DNA of 64,000 bases from Meconema thalassinum (GCA_946902985.2 OX336388.2:128714346-128778345); one strand, 5' to 3'. Shown: positions 1-13,430, counted from the stretch's first letter. Program-made: numbers and translations. The notes: a model not told the origin generated them from the letters alone.

Positions 1-955
1 AAGGCTATTGGCAAGCTATTTTTGCTTTAGCTTAAAATTAATAAAATGAGGGATATCACTATGTTGCCCCAAGCCGTTCAGTTATTTAATTCCCCCATAT
101 ATTTCAATAAGGTACCATATCAGATGCGATTAAAAATGTATATACAAAAACTTTTTTCTACAAAAATGTGTCGAGTAATAAATAACTTAATTCTTGTAAT
201 ATTTCTTTAAGGGGGCAGATGACCTCATAGTTCCTCCCCTTAAAACAACAATAACTATTTCTTTAAGGTTTGGGTGATAAAATATTAATTGTTGCTCCTC
301 TCCCAAACTAATTGGACAGAATCATGTTGACTGACTGAAAAGCATTCTGTTAGTGAAAATTTAATAGGACGTTTTCACAGCTAGGGGAGACAGAAACAGA
401 AAGTCAGAATAATTTCATAAATAACTCATCAGTAGCCTACTCACACATAATTTGGCCATGGGAAATCCGAAAGCTATTTGGTAGCCTATATACACAGTAG
501 GCTACATTTAAAACATCTTTCAGCCCAAAAGTATGGTTAACAGAGTTAAGAAAAGCTTCTGTTCTAAATATCGCGTTCATGCGCTACCGGTACAAAGTGG
601 CATTTAATTTCAACCCGATTTAACAGCGGGAAGACTGTATGTAATAGGTTTAAATCATACACAAAAATAGATAAAGAATACGAGCCGGATTTGCCTTGAC
701 CAAACCAATTCCTTAATACAACATAAAATAACTATTAAAAGTCATCATCCTTCAAGAAAACAACTATACCTAGGCCTAGTGAGTTTAAAGTTGAATTTTA
801 GAAGCGTAAAAGATCCAATTACAACAATTATGCTATTGACAAACATTGTATTATATTACCTGTCGCCGTTCTTGAGTGTAGATCTTCGTCTCTAGAATTT
901 AAGAAACCTAATAAGTTCATTCGCCGAACGTGCAGAACTTGATCAATTTGGTTCC
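1..955. other. No gene seen; AT-rich intergenic DNA
   Basis: No reading frame of useful length, RNA gene or recognisable repeat is visible on either strand. The stretch is AT-rich, with several TAGGC-type motifs that recur in this genome. It may include the outer end of the hAT element whose coding relic begins near 1208, but I could not find a terminal inverted repeat pair to prove it. Confidence 0.5.
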
Positions 956-1140
956 CCGCCATGCGCCGCAAGTCAGCAGAAACACGCTAGCAAGCTAGCA
1001 GAGAAAAAGTTTGCTGGCTCTGCTGAGCCCTTGCTACCTACGTCACATCCGCTAGCAAGCCCGCTAGCAAGCCCGCTGAACGGCAAACTCAGAATCTGCT
1101 GACCGTTTGCTGGCCAGCAATGAGCCCGCTGAACGCGCCC
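956..1140. repeat. GC-rich patch of short direct repeats upstream of the hAT relic
   Basis: The words GCTAGCAAGC and AGCCCGCTGAAC recur several times in about 180 bases that are much richer in G+C than the flanks. hAT elements often carry clustered subterminal repeats that bind their transposase, and this patch ends about 70 bases before the transposase frame. That role is inference; the repeats themselves are plain in the sequence. Confidence 0.5.
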
Positions 1141-1207
1141 AGTGTTATTGTATGTTTGTTTTAAGTCAGTCTTGAAGTGATTTAGTCAACAGTGAATTAA
1201 TATAGAA

Positions 1208-3392
1208 ATGTGTAGTGTGAGTGAAGCACCGGAAGTAGATTGTGGGTGCGTCATTGGGGACGTGCTAACCAAGGGATTTAATTTAATTGGAATCCCTCAG
1301 AAAGTGGAAATTTTGGAGAAAGGAAGGCCGACACCTGAACTTCCAAATTTAGTTTCAACTTGTGTAGACCGTAAGCGAGAGTATACGCGACATTTTTGTT
1401 CCTCAAACTATTCACGCCATCAGTGGTTAACTGGATGCAGAAAACTTAACAAACTATTCTGCTGGCCTTGTATCCTTTTCAGTCGTAAAGGAACGGCGTG
1501 GTCAAAAGATGGATTTGACAACATTGCTGGTCTTACTATTCGCTTAAAGAAACATGAAAAAGCAAGGAGTCATATCGCGTGTGCTTTTGCATTGTGTAAA
1601 TTCGGTACTTCGTGAATAGATGTTCAGTTGAATGCTCAGAAAGCAATGGAGATCTCAAAGCACAATGGTAAAAAAAAGAATAGGCAGGTTTTATCTAGGC
1701 TAATAGATGTCGTTTGTCATTTAGGCAAGCAAGAACAGGCGCTACGAGGACATGACGAGTCAGAACAGTCACTGAACAGAGGTAACTACATAGAAACCTT
1801 AGATTCACTGAGCACGTGTGACCTTTTGTTACGTGGCCATTTACTTAATTCCACTATATTTCGAGGTACGTCTTCTAACATACAGAACGATAAAATAGAA
1901 GCCATTAGAGCTGTAATGGTAGATGCTATTGCGAAGGAACTTGACAGAACAGAATTTGTAGCAATTCTTGTCGATGAATGTTCTGATGTGATTAATAAAT
2001 CACAGCTATCCACAATTTTGCGCTATGTTGACAGTGCTGGAGAAGTCCAAGAACGATTCATTGGCTTCACGGACGTTAGTGCTAACAGGTCGGCTCAGGC
2101 TCTGTACGCCCACGTTTTGTCAGTATTAGAAGAGTTCGACTTAGGTAACAAGCTTATAGCACAGACGTACGATGGCGCGAGTGTCATGACTGGTCATTTA
2201 GGAGGACCGCAGGCTAAAGTTAAACATTTCCACGAGCTCTGTTCGTTCATTGCTACTGTCATGTGTTGAACTTAGTAATGCAACAGGCAGCTATGTGAAT
2301 AACAAACTGTCGAGTATTTTTCTTATCTCTTTCTGGAATGTCTAATTTATTTTCCCATTCTTCCAAGAGAACTGAATATCTCCGAAACTTTGTAGAAAAA
2401 AATTACCTAGAACTGCACCAACTCGCTGGAACTTTAACTCGAGACTTGTTAACACAGTTCAAGAGCAGAAAGACAACCTACTCATGTTTTTCGAAAGCTT
2501 AACGAACGATGAAAATAGTGGAAACTGGGAAAACAATGCCATAGTAAAGGCTCAAGGATTTGTGTAATTTTTTTAGAAAAAAATGGATACATTTTTTCTT
2601 CTTAATGTATACTCATTCATTTTCTTCCACACCGATGTTCTCTTTAACATTCTGCAAAACAAGGCTATAGATATTGCTTTCTGCCACTCAAAGATAATAG
2701 AGACCAGAGAAAGATTAAACAATTTCAGAAGGGAAGGCTTCCAAAATGTCTGGGAAATAACATGTTCTAGCGCAGCCGATGAACCAGAACAGAAGAGAAT
2801 TAAAGACAATGGATCACCCGAAGAGGGTTTTAGGAGACTCTTCTGTGAAATTCTGGATAATGTTATTTACCAGATAAATGACAGATTCTGTGATATGGAG
2901 CGTTTTAACTTCTTTTCCCTCCTGGAAACAGGAAAGTTTAGAGAATTTGGCATTTAGTTCCCAAACAAATTGTTTTTAAATTTCTTTGAACACTACGGGT
3001 CAAGTTACGATCAAGTGGGTCTGAAAAACGAACTGATAGTGCTCTATTCGGCTAATGATCAAGAATTTCACGAGAAATCGGAGGCCGAAATCGTAAGAAT
3101 TATGAACCGAATGCAGTTAGTTAATGCTAATCCTGAACTGTACAATTTAGCGTGAATACTTACGATAACATCAACTGCAGCCTCTGTTGAACGTACCTTC
3201 TCAACACTTAAACTAATGAAGTCACACTGCAGGTCCACTATGGGTCAAGAGAGACTTACATCCCTATCAATGATGACAATTGAAAAATAGCAGCTTTGTT
3301 CACTCAGGAAGCATGTAAACGGCAATTTTACCGATGCTGTCACACAAGTGTTCCTGAAGAAATCCAGACGAATGGAACTTACCTTCAAATAG
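1208..3392 (+). pseudogene. hAT transposase relic (ZMYM1-like, zinc-finger TTF type), frameshifted
   Basis: A run of frames on the plus strand together reads as one hAT-superfamily transposase, which would cut and rejoin element ends in the nucleus. The N-terminal TTF/MYM-like zinc finger is at about 1440-1600 (Cys-Trp-Pro-Cys core, then a Ser-His near 1575). The RNase-H-like catalytic region follows at 1628-2269, with an LVDEC motif at about 1966-1980 and a YDGAS motif near 2170. More of the same protein is readable at 2273-2500, 2583-2957 and 2970-3155. The C-terminal dimerisation region (ASVERTFSTLKL) is at about 3177-3212, and the frame closes near 3288 with a further tail to 3392. At least five frame changes or stops break it. 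Terminal repeats were not found, so element limits are unknown. The family call is confident; activity is excluded. Confidence 0.8.
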
Positions 3393-3713
3393 ATTATTCC
3401 TGGTTTTGGCAGAAGAAGGTCGGAATATAGATATAGAGGTAAGCTATCACTCGAATTATTTTATTGATTTCGACCAGTTTTTTAAAGATTTATCTCAAAA
3501 GTGCTCTTCACTTTTATTGTATTAATAGTATTAATAACTTGGCTATGAATGTTTTAGTAATCTTTGGATACGGTATGTCTAACGATGCACAAATGGTTTA
3601 GAACGTTGTTGTTAATAGTTAATTTTAGGGGCTTGTATTGAACTTGTATAATAAGCTTCTATGATGAACTGAGGTACTATCTCTGTATTTGCCTGGAAAT
3701 AGTGTAGGAAAAC

Positions 3714-3933
3714 TGTGAGTTTGCATTCACAAATTCTCATAGTGTATTTCTTTTGTTTTTGTATTTCTCAGTGTTCTTTTGTTTTTGTATACCGTACAAG
3801 TCAAATGTACTTTTTTGAATATAACTGTCTGTTTCCGGTTGTGACCAATGGATGTCGGTGTTTGTTTCTTCTCCCATCAATTTGGAGTTTAGGACTGTAT
3901 TTAGTAAACCCCTTTTGCTAATTATTTATGAAA
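3714..3933 (+). repeat. 5' LTR of Copia 1
   Basis: About 220 bases, starting TGTGAGTTTGCATTC and matching 18208-18294 plus 18765-18910 apart from the SINE. The exact 3' edge is uncertain by a few bases because the two copies diverge after TTTATGA. Confidence 0.85.
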
Positions 3934-3947
3934 GGTTATGAGCCCAG
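3934..3947 (+). promoter_or_regulatory. Primer binding site of Copia 1 (initiator tRNA-Met half-molecule type)
   Basis: GGTTATGAGCCCAG lies directly after the 5' LTR. Drosophila copia primes from an internal segment of initiator tRNA-Met with a nearly identical site. Copia 2 in this window has GGTTATGGACCCAG in the equivalent place. Confidence 0.75.
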
Positions 3948-4137
3948 TTCAACGCTTATTGCTGTTAATGTGTGGACTTTGTGATGGGAGAATGTCGTTC
4001 GTTAAAAGGTGTTGATATGTGCGGCGCACATGTGGACGGCAGTTGAGTGTGCATTCAAGATCGTTTTTGGTGAATTTTGTGGACGATTTTTCTATTGTGA
4101 GGACTATTTGTACGTTTTTTTAAGTATACATACTGAC

Positions 4138-7100
4138 ATGGATGCAGACACGGGAAGCAGCGAGCGTGTAGTTGCAATAGTGAGGTTACAGGACGACAAT
4201 TGGGAAGCGTGGAGAACCCGAACAAAGGCATTGCTTCAAACAAGACGTCTGTGGGACGCAGTTCAAGGTTTCCCACGAAAGACCGATACAGGAGAGGTAG
4301 AAGATACACCCGTTGAAGGGTACTCCGAGGCCCAACTGGGCAAAGATCAAGACACGAAAAACTTGCTCATAGGTTTGGTCACCGACCCTTTCCTAGGTGA
4401 TATCATAGAAGCGGAGACAGCTAAGGAAGCATGGCAGAATCTTCTGACTTTATGTCCTTCAAATTGTGACGATGTTAGAAGAATTGTGTCTTTATAAGAA
4501 AACTAGTGACATTAGCATGCGTACATTTGTTGATAAAGTGCTCACTTGGTGTGCACGGTTGGACGATGTAGGTATACAATTTACGGATAAGGCCAAAGCT
4601 GCTTTTATTCTCAGAGGACTGGAAAAGCGGGAGTACGAAAATTTGATACGTTCGTTGGAAAGCCATGAAGAAAACTTGAGTGTAAAGGTAGTGCGAGCCA
4701 AACTATTGTTGGAGGAGAGAAAGAACAAGTTGGACAAACTAAAGATGGAGCGAGAACATGAGACTTATGCGAGGCTGAAGAAGGAAGAATCTGAGGATGA
4801 AAGCGTGAAGGCAATGGTGGCAGCCATGCGCTTCAATTCCAAGGGGGTGGTCAACAGAAGCAAGAGTCTCAACAAGCCAACAGGTAGTGGTGGATTCATG
4901 TACTACAAGTGCCAAGAACAGGGACATATTGCGAAGTTCTGTGATTTAGTTCATGAAGCAAGAAAGAAAGGTTCAGTTTTGTGTTTTAATTGTGCCAAGA
5001 TAGGTCATACTTCCCGGAATTGTAGTAATGGACGCAAGGAAAATGTTAAGGTTAAGAATCGTGAGGTTATTGCCACGGTAAAGGAAGATGAGGCGGCAAA
5101 CGAATGTTTTCAGGTTCAGGTTAATGCTAGTAGTGTTAAGGTAAAGGCTTATGTGGCAACTGAAAGCAAGGATGGTGCATCTGATTGTGTAAGCAGGTTG
5201 TATGTAGATTCAGGAGCCACTGAGCATCTGACACCTTATAAGGATATTCTGTATGATTACACCCCAAAAGTTTCTGGTAGTGTAGACACAGCTGATGGAT
5301 CCGTAGTTTGTCTATGTGGTATGGGAAGTGTGCTTATGAAGCTATCTCACAAGTGTGGAGGTTCTTTTCTGAAACTGAAAACAGTGTTGTATGTCCCAGG
5401 TCTTCAAGACAATTTAATATCTGTAGGTCAATTTGACAGGAAAGGAGCAGTCATAACCATTAAAGATAGCAAAGTTGCATTGTCAGATCATGAGGGTATA
5501 TTCCTTACGGGTGAGGCCGTTGGAAATATGTATGAGGTAAATTGTGATTATTTTATGGTAGAACAAGGGAAAGAATTTGCTTGTAATGTCGAGGTGGAGG
5601 TTGTGTATGCTAATAGCAACAAAGCTGTAACTAGCGGAATATGTCATCAGCGTTTTGGCCATGCTCTGAACATTCCAGATCGTGATTTTATACCCAAAGA
5701 AAAGAATGTTGATTGTGATACTTGTAAACAAGGTAAAATGAAAATACTTAAATTTAATGAAAGAGATCATGTATCTAAGAAGCCATTAGATGTTGTGTTC
5801 TCTGATGTATGCCAGCTCGAGCACCCATCGATTGGAGGTAGCAAATATTTTATTATATTGACTGATGATTGTACCAGATTCTCATATGTAAGGTTTCTTA
5901 AGCATAAGAGTGATGCATTTAATGAGTTTCTCAAGGTTAAGGCCCTAATGGAGACAACACAGGGGACCAAGTTGAAATCTTTCCATTCAGACAACGGTGG
6001 AGAGTATTTGAGTACAGAGTTTTGTAACTATCTTGAAAAGGAAGGTATTGTTCGTAGGTTAACAATGGCTTACTCTCCCCAAGAGAATGGCGTTGCTGAA
6101 CGCCTCAATCAGCAACTTCTCACCACTAGTAGGTGCATGCTCATTCAATCAGGCATGCCAGTTCAATTTTGGGGGGAAGCCCTCAGCACAACCTGCTATA
6201 TAAAGAATAGGTGTGTGTCATCAAATGTAAAGAACATCCCATTTGAACTGTGGACAGGTAGAAAGTTGTCAGACCAGGAATTGCTTGTGTTAAAATCATT
6301 TGGTTGTAAAGTTTGGATCCATAAACGTAATGTGGAAAAGTTAGTGCCAAGGGCAAATGTTGGTGCAATGCTAGGGTACCCCGATGACTCGAGGGGCTAC
6401 CGCGTATGGGACATCGAAAAGAAATGTGTCATTAAATCCAGGAATGTAGTATTTGTTGAAGATGTATTTCCTTTTTCTGTAAAAGCCCAGGAAAAACCTG
6501 TAACTCAGATATAATGTGAACTTAGAACAGTTGGAGAAGTGTTTGTCGAGCAGAAATATTGTGGAGGTGACGTGTTTGAACACGGAGTAGCCGAATCAGG
6601 AAATGAAAATTCTGTAATAAATGATAGTGATGCCTCTTTGTCAGATTCTGATGTAGTAATAGGCGCTCCATTACAGCCTGAACACACAGTATTACACAGG
6701 TCGAGTAGAGAGAGAAAACTTCCCAGCAAGTGTGTGTGTTGTAATGAAGTCAAGGTCAAATGTCGCATTGTCATGTTGAGGTCAGAATATAACGATCCGG
6801 TGTCTTTTCAAGAAGCCACCTCACGAGATGACAAAGATAAATGGTTTGAGGCAATGAACCAAGAGATTGCCCTCTTGGAAAAACATAATGTGTGGGCACT
6901 TGCAGAAGATTCAGGTGGCAAGACTGTCATAGGCACCAAATGGGTGTATAAAACTAAACGAAACCAAGAAGGTGAAGTACTTGGGTATAGAGCACGTTTA
7001 GTAGCTCAAGGTTTCAGTCAGATAAAGGGTACGGATTTCCTTGAATCCTACAGTCCTGTGGTAAAAAAGGAAAACTATTAGGACCCTTATAGCCATAGGA

Positions 7101-7455
7101 ATAGAACGTGAATGGGATAATTGTCATTTGGACATTGTATCGGCATACCTTAATAGCAAAATTAAGGAAACTGTATTTGTAAGTCAACCAGAAGGGTTTC
7201 GCAGTGTAGAGTACTCCGACTATGTGCTAAAACTCAACAAGAGTATTTACGGTATATGTCAAGCTGGTAAAGATTGGCACAATTGTATCACTGGACAACT
7301 TGTCAAGCTTGGCTTAAATCAAAACAAATGTGATCCATGTCTGTAATTTAGCCCAGATCATGGCCTGTATGTTGCCCTTTACGTTGATGATCTAGGTGTG
7401 TGGGGATTACAAGCTAAAATAGATTGGTTTGTAAAACGATTGAAGTCAAAGTATG
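4138..7455 (+). pseudogene. Copia 1 gag-pol, 5' portion (gag, protease, integrase, start of RT)
   Basis: The polyprotein frame starts at the ATG at 4138 (MDADTGSS), the first Met that gives a Copia gag N-terminus; the upstream in-frame Met at 4009 falls in the leader. Gag changes frame near 4490. Two CCHC knuckles lie at about 4907-4942 and 4981-5022. The protease core VDSGATEH is near 5206, the integrase zinc region near 5642-5730, and the integrase catalytic motifs at about 5860 (TDD) and 5983 (HSDNGGEYL). A stop at 6512-6514 precedes the reverse transcriptase, which is readable from 6539. Another stop follows ENY at 7079-7081, and a T-to-A change creates a stop near 7344. The RT catalytic VDDL is at about 7383-7394. 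The BEL element interrupts after GTATG at 7455. It is a non-functional copy. Confidence 0.85.
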
Positions 7456-7650
7456 TGTTAGTTATTTAATTTCAGCATATTCATTTAAGTTGGCAATGTT
7501 GCTCTTACGTTGGCCAACCTGTGTACAGTATGTGCCTGTCATGGCGTTCAATATAGCAGTGGTGTGAAAAGTGTGTCTCGTTGTGTTCTTTCAATAGTCC
7601 CTACAATTACCAGAGGTAATACAATGCAATGTAGCACCGATTGCTACAAC
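7456..7650 (+). repeat. 5' LTR of BEL 1 and adjacent primer site
   Basis: The LTR begins TGTTAG and probably ends near GCTACA at 7648. A primer-like TGGTCCTCCGACACGG follows at about 7658. It resembles the TGGTCC-type primer sites known from insect BEL/Pao elements. With no 3' LTR to compare, the 3' edge is an estimate. Confidence 0.6.
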
Positions 7651-8277
7651 GTAATTTTGGTCCTCCGACACGGATTGACAGTGAAGTGAGTCATATTCAT
7701 GATTTCGTGTTATAAAATAATGTTTGGCGTAATGGCGTCTTTGCGAAGCGCGTGAGTGCTAAACGAATTAGTTCAGTACAGCGTCTGGATTTCGTGCAGC
7801 ATTCTAACACCGACAAGACATGTCGACCTAGTAAGTAAAAGTGCAACGAGTATAGCAATATCAGATCCCAGCCGATCACCCAATAATCGAAACCACGTTT
7901 GCGTCATCTTCATATTCCGTGACTGTGAATCTGTTGAAGAACGCAAAAGGCAAGCAAACGCACTCTGGTAGAAATACATTCAACCACTTACAGTCACTCG
8001 TCCAGCTCAGTGGGCAAGTGTCATAAATCAACGTCAACCCTCAACTGACCATCGTCGCGCCTTCAAGGAACAAGAGCCGCTAGGGAGTAGGTGAAAGTGA
8101 AAGTGACAGCTGACTTCCAGGAAGGGTGAGACCCAATCGCCCAGGCCGTAACCAGCAGGGCACCGCACTTTGCAGCCCAACAAATCGGTGAGTGAGCGAG
8201 CTCCTTATAATTCCTTTGTTACCTTCACTATTGTCCTTCAGTTACCTTCTCTACAACTTGCTATTTACATTTCAACC

Positions 8278-9811
8278 ATGACTGAACAACTAGCCGTGTT
8301 GAAAGGCAAGCGTACGCAGATTAAGGCCAAATTAACGCGCTTTAGAACATTTTTAGACTCGTACAGTATAGAACAAGGCCTACTGCAAATTCAAATGAGG
8401 CTTTCGAAAGCTGAGGAATGTTATGCTGAATTTGAAACCGTTCAATCAGAAATTGAAATTGTAATGAAGCAAGATGTTCAAGAACAGGAAAGAGTAGATT
8501 TTGAGGATACATATTTCAGCACCGTTTCAAGAGCACAACAATTAATTCAACAATGCTCACAATCAACTACCTCTTCAAATCAGTCTAGTACGTCACAAAC
8601 ACATGTCACAGAAGTTAAATTACCAAGTTTTCACGGTAATTATGAGGAATGGTTGCCATTTAAGGACACATATCTAGCCTTAATACACAACAATGAAGCG
8701 TTAACTGACATTCAAAGGTACCATTACCTCAAGTCGTCACTCAAGGGTTCCGCTTCAGAATTAATTCATTCTCTTCAGTTAACTGCTGCAAATTACTCTA
8801 TTGCATGGCAACTGTTACACGAGAGGTTTGAAAACAAGAGAATTATTGTTCAATCTCATGTGAGGTCTCTCTTTGGCCTACCCACGGTAGAAAGGAATCT
8901 GCCAGCTCTCTTCGACGGCTTCTTGATGACACAATAAAACATCTTCGGTCACTCAAGGCACTGGGTTTACCAACAGAACACTGGGACGCACTTCTTGTAC
9001 ATTTAGTGTACACTAAATTAGATCCAGCTACTCAACGGCAGTGGGAAAATAGCAAACAATCAGACCACTTGCCAACAATCACAGACATCACAACATTCCT
9101 TCAACAGCGATGTCAAGTATTAGAAGCTGTTGAGGTGAATCGTAAGGCCACATCTAAGGAACAAATGAAGAACCCCTTCAATAAGACTACACCGCGATCA
9201 AACTCGAACGCTTGCTTCACAACTCAACTGGGAAAATGCAACATGTGTGGCAACAGTCACAGGTTGTACCAATGTGCCCGGTTCCTGCAGTTAGGCGTTA
9301 AAGAACGGCGCAACAATGTCAAGAAGTGGCAATTGTGCTTCAATTGTTTAGGACGAGGCCATGTTCCTAAAGAATGTAAATCTGTTCGCTGTAAACGATG
9401 CCCGAATAAACACAACACTCTTCTTCATCTCTCAAACGTCACTCATGAAAGATACATTACTGATAAGCAGCCGACATTACAAGAACCACAACAGGGAAGT
9501 AGCTTCACGGGTCATGCCATAAACAGACGTGAATCTCAAGTGCTACTGGCTACAGCATTGATCGACGTTATTAATAACAAAGGGGTATCTGTCACATGCC
9601 GAGCTATGTTGGATTCTGGGTCACAAAGCCATTACATGACAGAAACTTTGTGCTCCAAACTTGGCCTTCGGAAGGATCGTGTTTCAGTTCCCGTCATAGC
9701 AATCAATGGTGCCACAACACTCGTTAAGCACAGCATTCGTGCCACATTCAACTCTCGTCACACAGAGTACAAGCATTCAGCAGACTTTCTACTGGTTCCC
9801 AAGATCACAGA
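8278..9811 (+). pseudogene. BEL 1 gag and start of protease
   Basis: Begins MTEQLAVLKGKR at 8278, preceded by in-frame leader codons from 8170. The first part matches the helical DUF1759 gag region, including a PSFHGNYEEW motif near 8620-8650 typical of BEL/Pao. A single frameshift near 8900 breaks the frame, and coding resumes through 9006. Three Cys/His knuckles lie at about 9238-9270, 9330-9375 and 9388-9420. The retropepsin core LDSGSQSHY (DUF1758) is at about 9608-9634. The frame is then cut by the hAT insertion at 9812 and continues at 13804 on the other side. Readable but inactive. Confidence 0.8.
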
Positions 9812-9867
9812 CAGGGGCGGCTCGAGTGGGGGGGTTGGGGGGGTGTCTCACCCCCCTCAGGTATTTT

Positions 9868-10030
9868 CTCAGTCGGCAAATACGACATCAGTCGGCAGTC
9901 GGCAAATCCTGAAGAAGTCGTAACATTTCCCAAAACAGCATTTAAAAAAGCAAAACGGGGCATGGCCATATACGATTTGGTCCTATTTCTTAATATATAT
10001 ATTATACTGACAGTCGGCATTTTTACCGAC
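9868..10030. repeat. Subterminal AGTCGGCA repeats of the hAT (left end)
   Basis: Four copies of (C)AGTCGGCA are spread over 9868-10020. Two more are at 13715-13750 near the right end. Repeated subterminal words in hAT elements are known transposase binding sites (for example in Activator). The binding role here is inference from position and repetition. Confidence 0.55.
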
Positions 10031-10961
10031 AGTCGACACAATCGGACGCAGCAATAATTTCGTGCAGCCATTTTAAAAGTTTCACTTCCAGACCTCGGTG
10101 CACCGGCTGCCACTTGCCATTTCGTTTCTGTGTATGGAAACTGAAGAAAGAATGACAGATGAGCAATATGGGACCAAGGACAAGGGATGAACTCATCGGC
10201 ACGTTTCTGGGTGGGAGTAATATCCCGCGTTGGTTATGCAGAGCGACTCAGCTTCACAGCGAAGCGAGCCCAGCATCTGTGCCATGAGGTTAGACAAAAT
10301 GTGTTGGTGAGCGCATTGATAACTTGAGGTCAAGCCAACTCATTGTGTTGTTGTCGGAGGAATGTTATGATCTGCTACCGCTTGTCTCGGCGCGTCCTCA
10401 CATATCCGCACTATTGTGACAAAATTGACAGGTTTATGGTTCCTAGGTTCCTCACGGGGTGATGTGCTCATTATGATCAGTGCAGTGGTCACTGAGAATG
10501 AGCGAAAGCAGTCGTTCCTGAACCAGCAACTTTTACAGTGATAACTAGGTGCAAATACAGTAGCAGTGGGACGTGAGTTTTCTCCGGCACGGAACATTTT
10601 CACGGAGCATCGCGTGCCCATCAAACGTACGTAATAATAATATAATAAATACATGCATTTTTTCAGCCATGTATATGTTTAATGGTGTTATCAAGAAAAA
10701 AAAATGCCCGATACATCCATAAAAGTCTACCTTTGTGGGGGGGACGTTGTTCTCTTAAACCATCATTTTTATTTAAATAAAACCTACAGAGTGTTTTAAA
10801 ACCCAGTGACAAGAAAACCGGGGTGGGCTGGAGGAGACAAATCTAAGTAACTTTGTCGATGGAACGAATATCCGGAAAAGCTCCCCTGCGACGCTCGACG
10901 TCTTCAAAGGGTTGAACTTAATGCCCATCGGGCAGCTAAGGTAAAATTAAAATCAAAATCT

Positions 10962-11097
10962 ACCGTTGAGCCATCGCCTACCGTTGAGCCATCGTCCACC
11001 GTTGCGCCATTTACCACCGTTGAGCCATCGCCCATCGTTAGCCATCGTCTACCGTTGAGCCATTGACCACCGTTGCTCATCGCTAACCATTGAACCA
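10962..11097. repeat. 18-bp minisatellite inside the hAT
   Basis: About seven or eight imperfect tandem units of roughly 18 bases, consensus CTACCGTTGAGCCATCGC, some with 1-2 base deletions. It lies in the noncoding 5' part of the hAT element, so it arrived with or arose in that element. Confidence 0.8.
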
Positions 11098-11526
11098 CCA
11101 ATATCCCCCAACACGTCTGACATTCGCAAGTTACGAGCAGCTGGAACTTCATCGGATGCCGGTTGTAGTGGTGACGGTCTTACACCGCGTAGTAGAGAAT
11201 TTTCCTGGATTGTTTTTTCTGGCCAAGTTAGTGAGTTTATAACGCATTTCATAAGAGTTGAAGGTATTTTGCAAACAATAAAAGAAAGGAAGGAAGGAAG
11301 CTTGTAGTTTAACGTGACCGTTAATCTCGAGATCATGAGCCACGGGACCTTCTTTTTACGTGGAATCCGAACCACAGGACATGGCATTTCACATCGAAAA
11401 TAAACAATAAAAGAAGACGCTATTCCGAACACAAAACTTTTTATGGTAGAAATGATAAGACTGCTTATCCAGAATCCACGATGAAAGCGGTCAGTTGTTT
11501 CAACGAGCAAGAGAGGAGAAAATAAC

Positions 11527-13430
11527 ATGCGTGCGGACGCAGTACACATTCAAGCGGGCGATTTACCTGTTAATCGCGATCCTGCAAAACGGAAAAGAAT
11601 TATCACGGCAAACGAACGACTGTACCTGACTTCGCTTGGGGCCTTCCAGCCAAAACTTAGTGTATTTCCAGCAAATCCAGACATACCAGAAAATAAGCAG
11701 CATCGATTTAATCCGGCCTGGTATACGGATTTTCCCATGTTGAAGTACAGCATTGAAAAAGACGTGGTGTTTTGTTTTGCCTGTGGCTTATTTCCAAACG
11801 GGCGAGGAAGAGCGTCCGCAAGTGAAGAATGGTCGCACGCGGGGGTACGTCAGTGGCACAAATTGAAAAGTCGCGGAAAGATGATAAAATGCAAATTACA
11901 AGAACACTTCACTTCAGAAGCTCATCAAGCAGCTATGGCAGATTTGTGCCACTTCGTCAATGGAAAAGGCCACGTAGACTTTCTCCTTGATAAACATTTA
12001 CGGACGATCAGAAGTGAGGAAGAACAAGAAAAGGAGTTCCACAAAAAAGTTATCCAGATACTTATTGGCACTGCAAGAACCCGTTGTCGGCAAGGTTTGG
12101 CTTTCCGAGGTCACGAGGATGGAATCACTCAAGATAATGGAAACTTCACGCAAATTGTGAAGTTACTTTCACGGAATAGTCCGGTCATGAATAGGTGGTT
12201 GGACGAAGTGAATACGCTGAAGCACAAGGTTACGTATATGAGCAAGGACTCTCAAAATGAATTCATCCGTCTTCTTGGAGGGAAAACTCGTGAAATAATT
12301 GCAGAAGAGATCAAGAACGCCGGTATGTTCTCCGTTATAGCAGATACTACTCCCGATATGTTACATAAAGACCTCCTCGCGTTAAATATCTGATACGCCG
12401 TCGAAAAAGATGAAGAGCTCGTTCCTGTGGAGCGTCTTTTTAAAAATAGACGCTGTTTTAACAAAAATAAGACTGGAGAGGAGTTGGCTGAAAACATATG
12501 TTTAATTTTAAATTCAGAAGAACTTTTACTTCCACTCGATAAACTAGCGTTTCAATAGTACGACTTTGCTAGTAACATGTCTGGCATATACAACGGCACT
12601 CAGAAAAAGCTATCAGAGAAGTGCAAAATATATGTTCCGTTCGTTCCATGCCAAGCTCACAGGTTAAACATTTTCGTAGAGACAGCTTGTAATACTAGCG
12701 CACATATCAGAGAGTTTTTTTGACACTCTTGAAGCATTGTACGTTATTTTTTCGGGTAGCACGAAACAACATTTAAGCTTGCAGAAAGAGCTGGATAAAA
12801 TTGAAAATTCACTTCAACTTAAGAATTTATCAAGAACAAGGTGAACTGCGCGCGCCGAATCGATGAGAGCTGTTTCTACGTCTTATGAAGAGATAGTCAC
12901 AGCATAGGAAACAATGAAAACCTCATTCGATTCTGAATTTGACAGTAAACCCCGAACTTTTGCGTCTGGCTTGCACAAAAAGCTTCTACGGTACTTTGAT
13001 ATTATCTGCGACATGTACTTTACCGAAAACATCATGTTTAAAATTAAGAACGTAACCGAGCTTTTAGAAGCGGAGGAGCTGAATGTAGTAGACGCGATGC
13101 ATCTGATTCAGAGCGCTTTGAAGTATTTTGAAGATATCAACGACGACGGCAAGATGAACGCATCGTCATTTGCGAAAAGTATGCTAGTACTGTAAATGCG
13201 GAGGAAGACTTCTTAAAGCACCACAGAATCCGGCGACTTACAAAAAAGTACGATGCGAATGCTGAAACGACAGCACAAATTTCTTTTCTTACATTCTACA
13301 CAGAGGATGTGGATGTATTTACTACAAGCGTGCAAGACAATCTCGCAAAACTAATTTCTTTGCTAGAGCCATTCTACATAATTTTCAAAATACCCGCTGA
13401 TAGAAAAAAAACTCCCTCATGATGTTGTTT
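11527..13430 (+). pseudogene. hAT transposase relic (ZMYM1-like) of the 9812-13795 element
   Basis: The first frame (11527-12393, 288 codons) is intact. It shows the TTF-type zinc finger (FCFACGLF at about 11770) followed by the typical QEHF..EAHQ segment and the start of the RNase-H-like domain (IADTTPD near 12337). After a stop at 12391, the same protein continues as YAVEKDEELVPVERL and on to 12590. A SNMSGIYNG motif near 12573 and a PCQAHRLN motif near 12650 are both typical of this family. Further blocks are readable to about 13430. The C-terminal dimerisation block expected of hAT was not found, and several stops and frame changes occur. The product would be inactive. It belongs to a different lineage from the relic at 1208. 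Confidence 0.8.
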
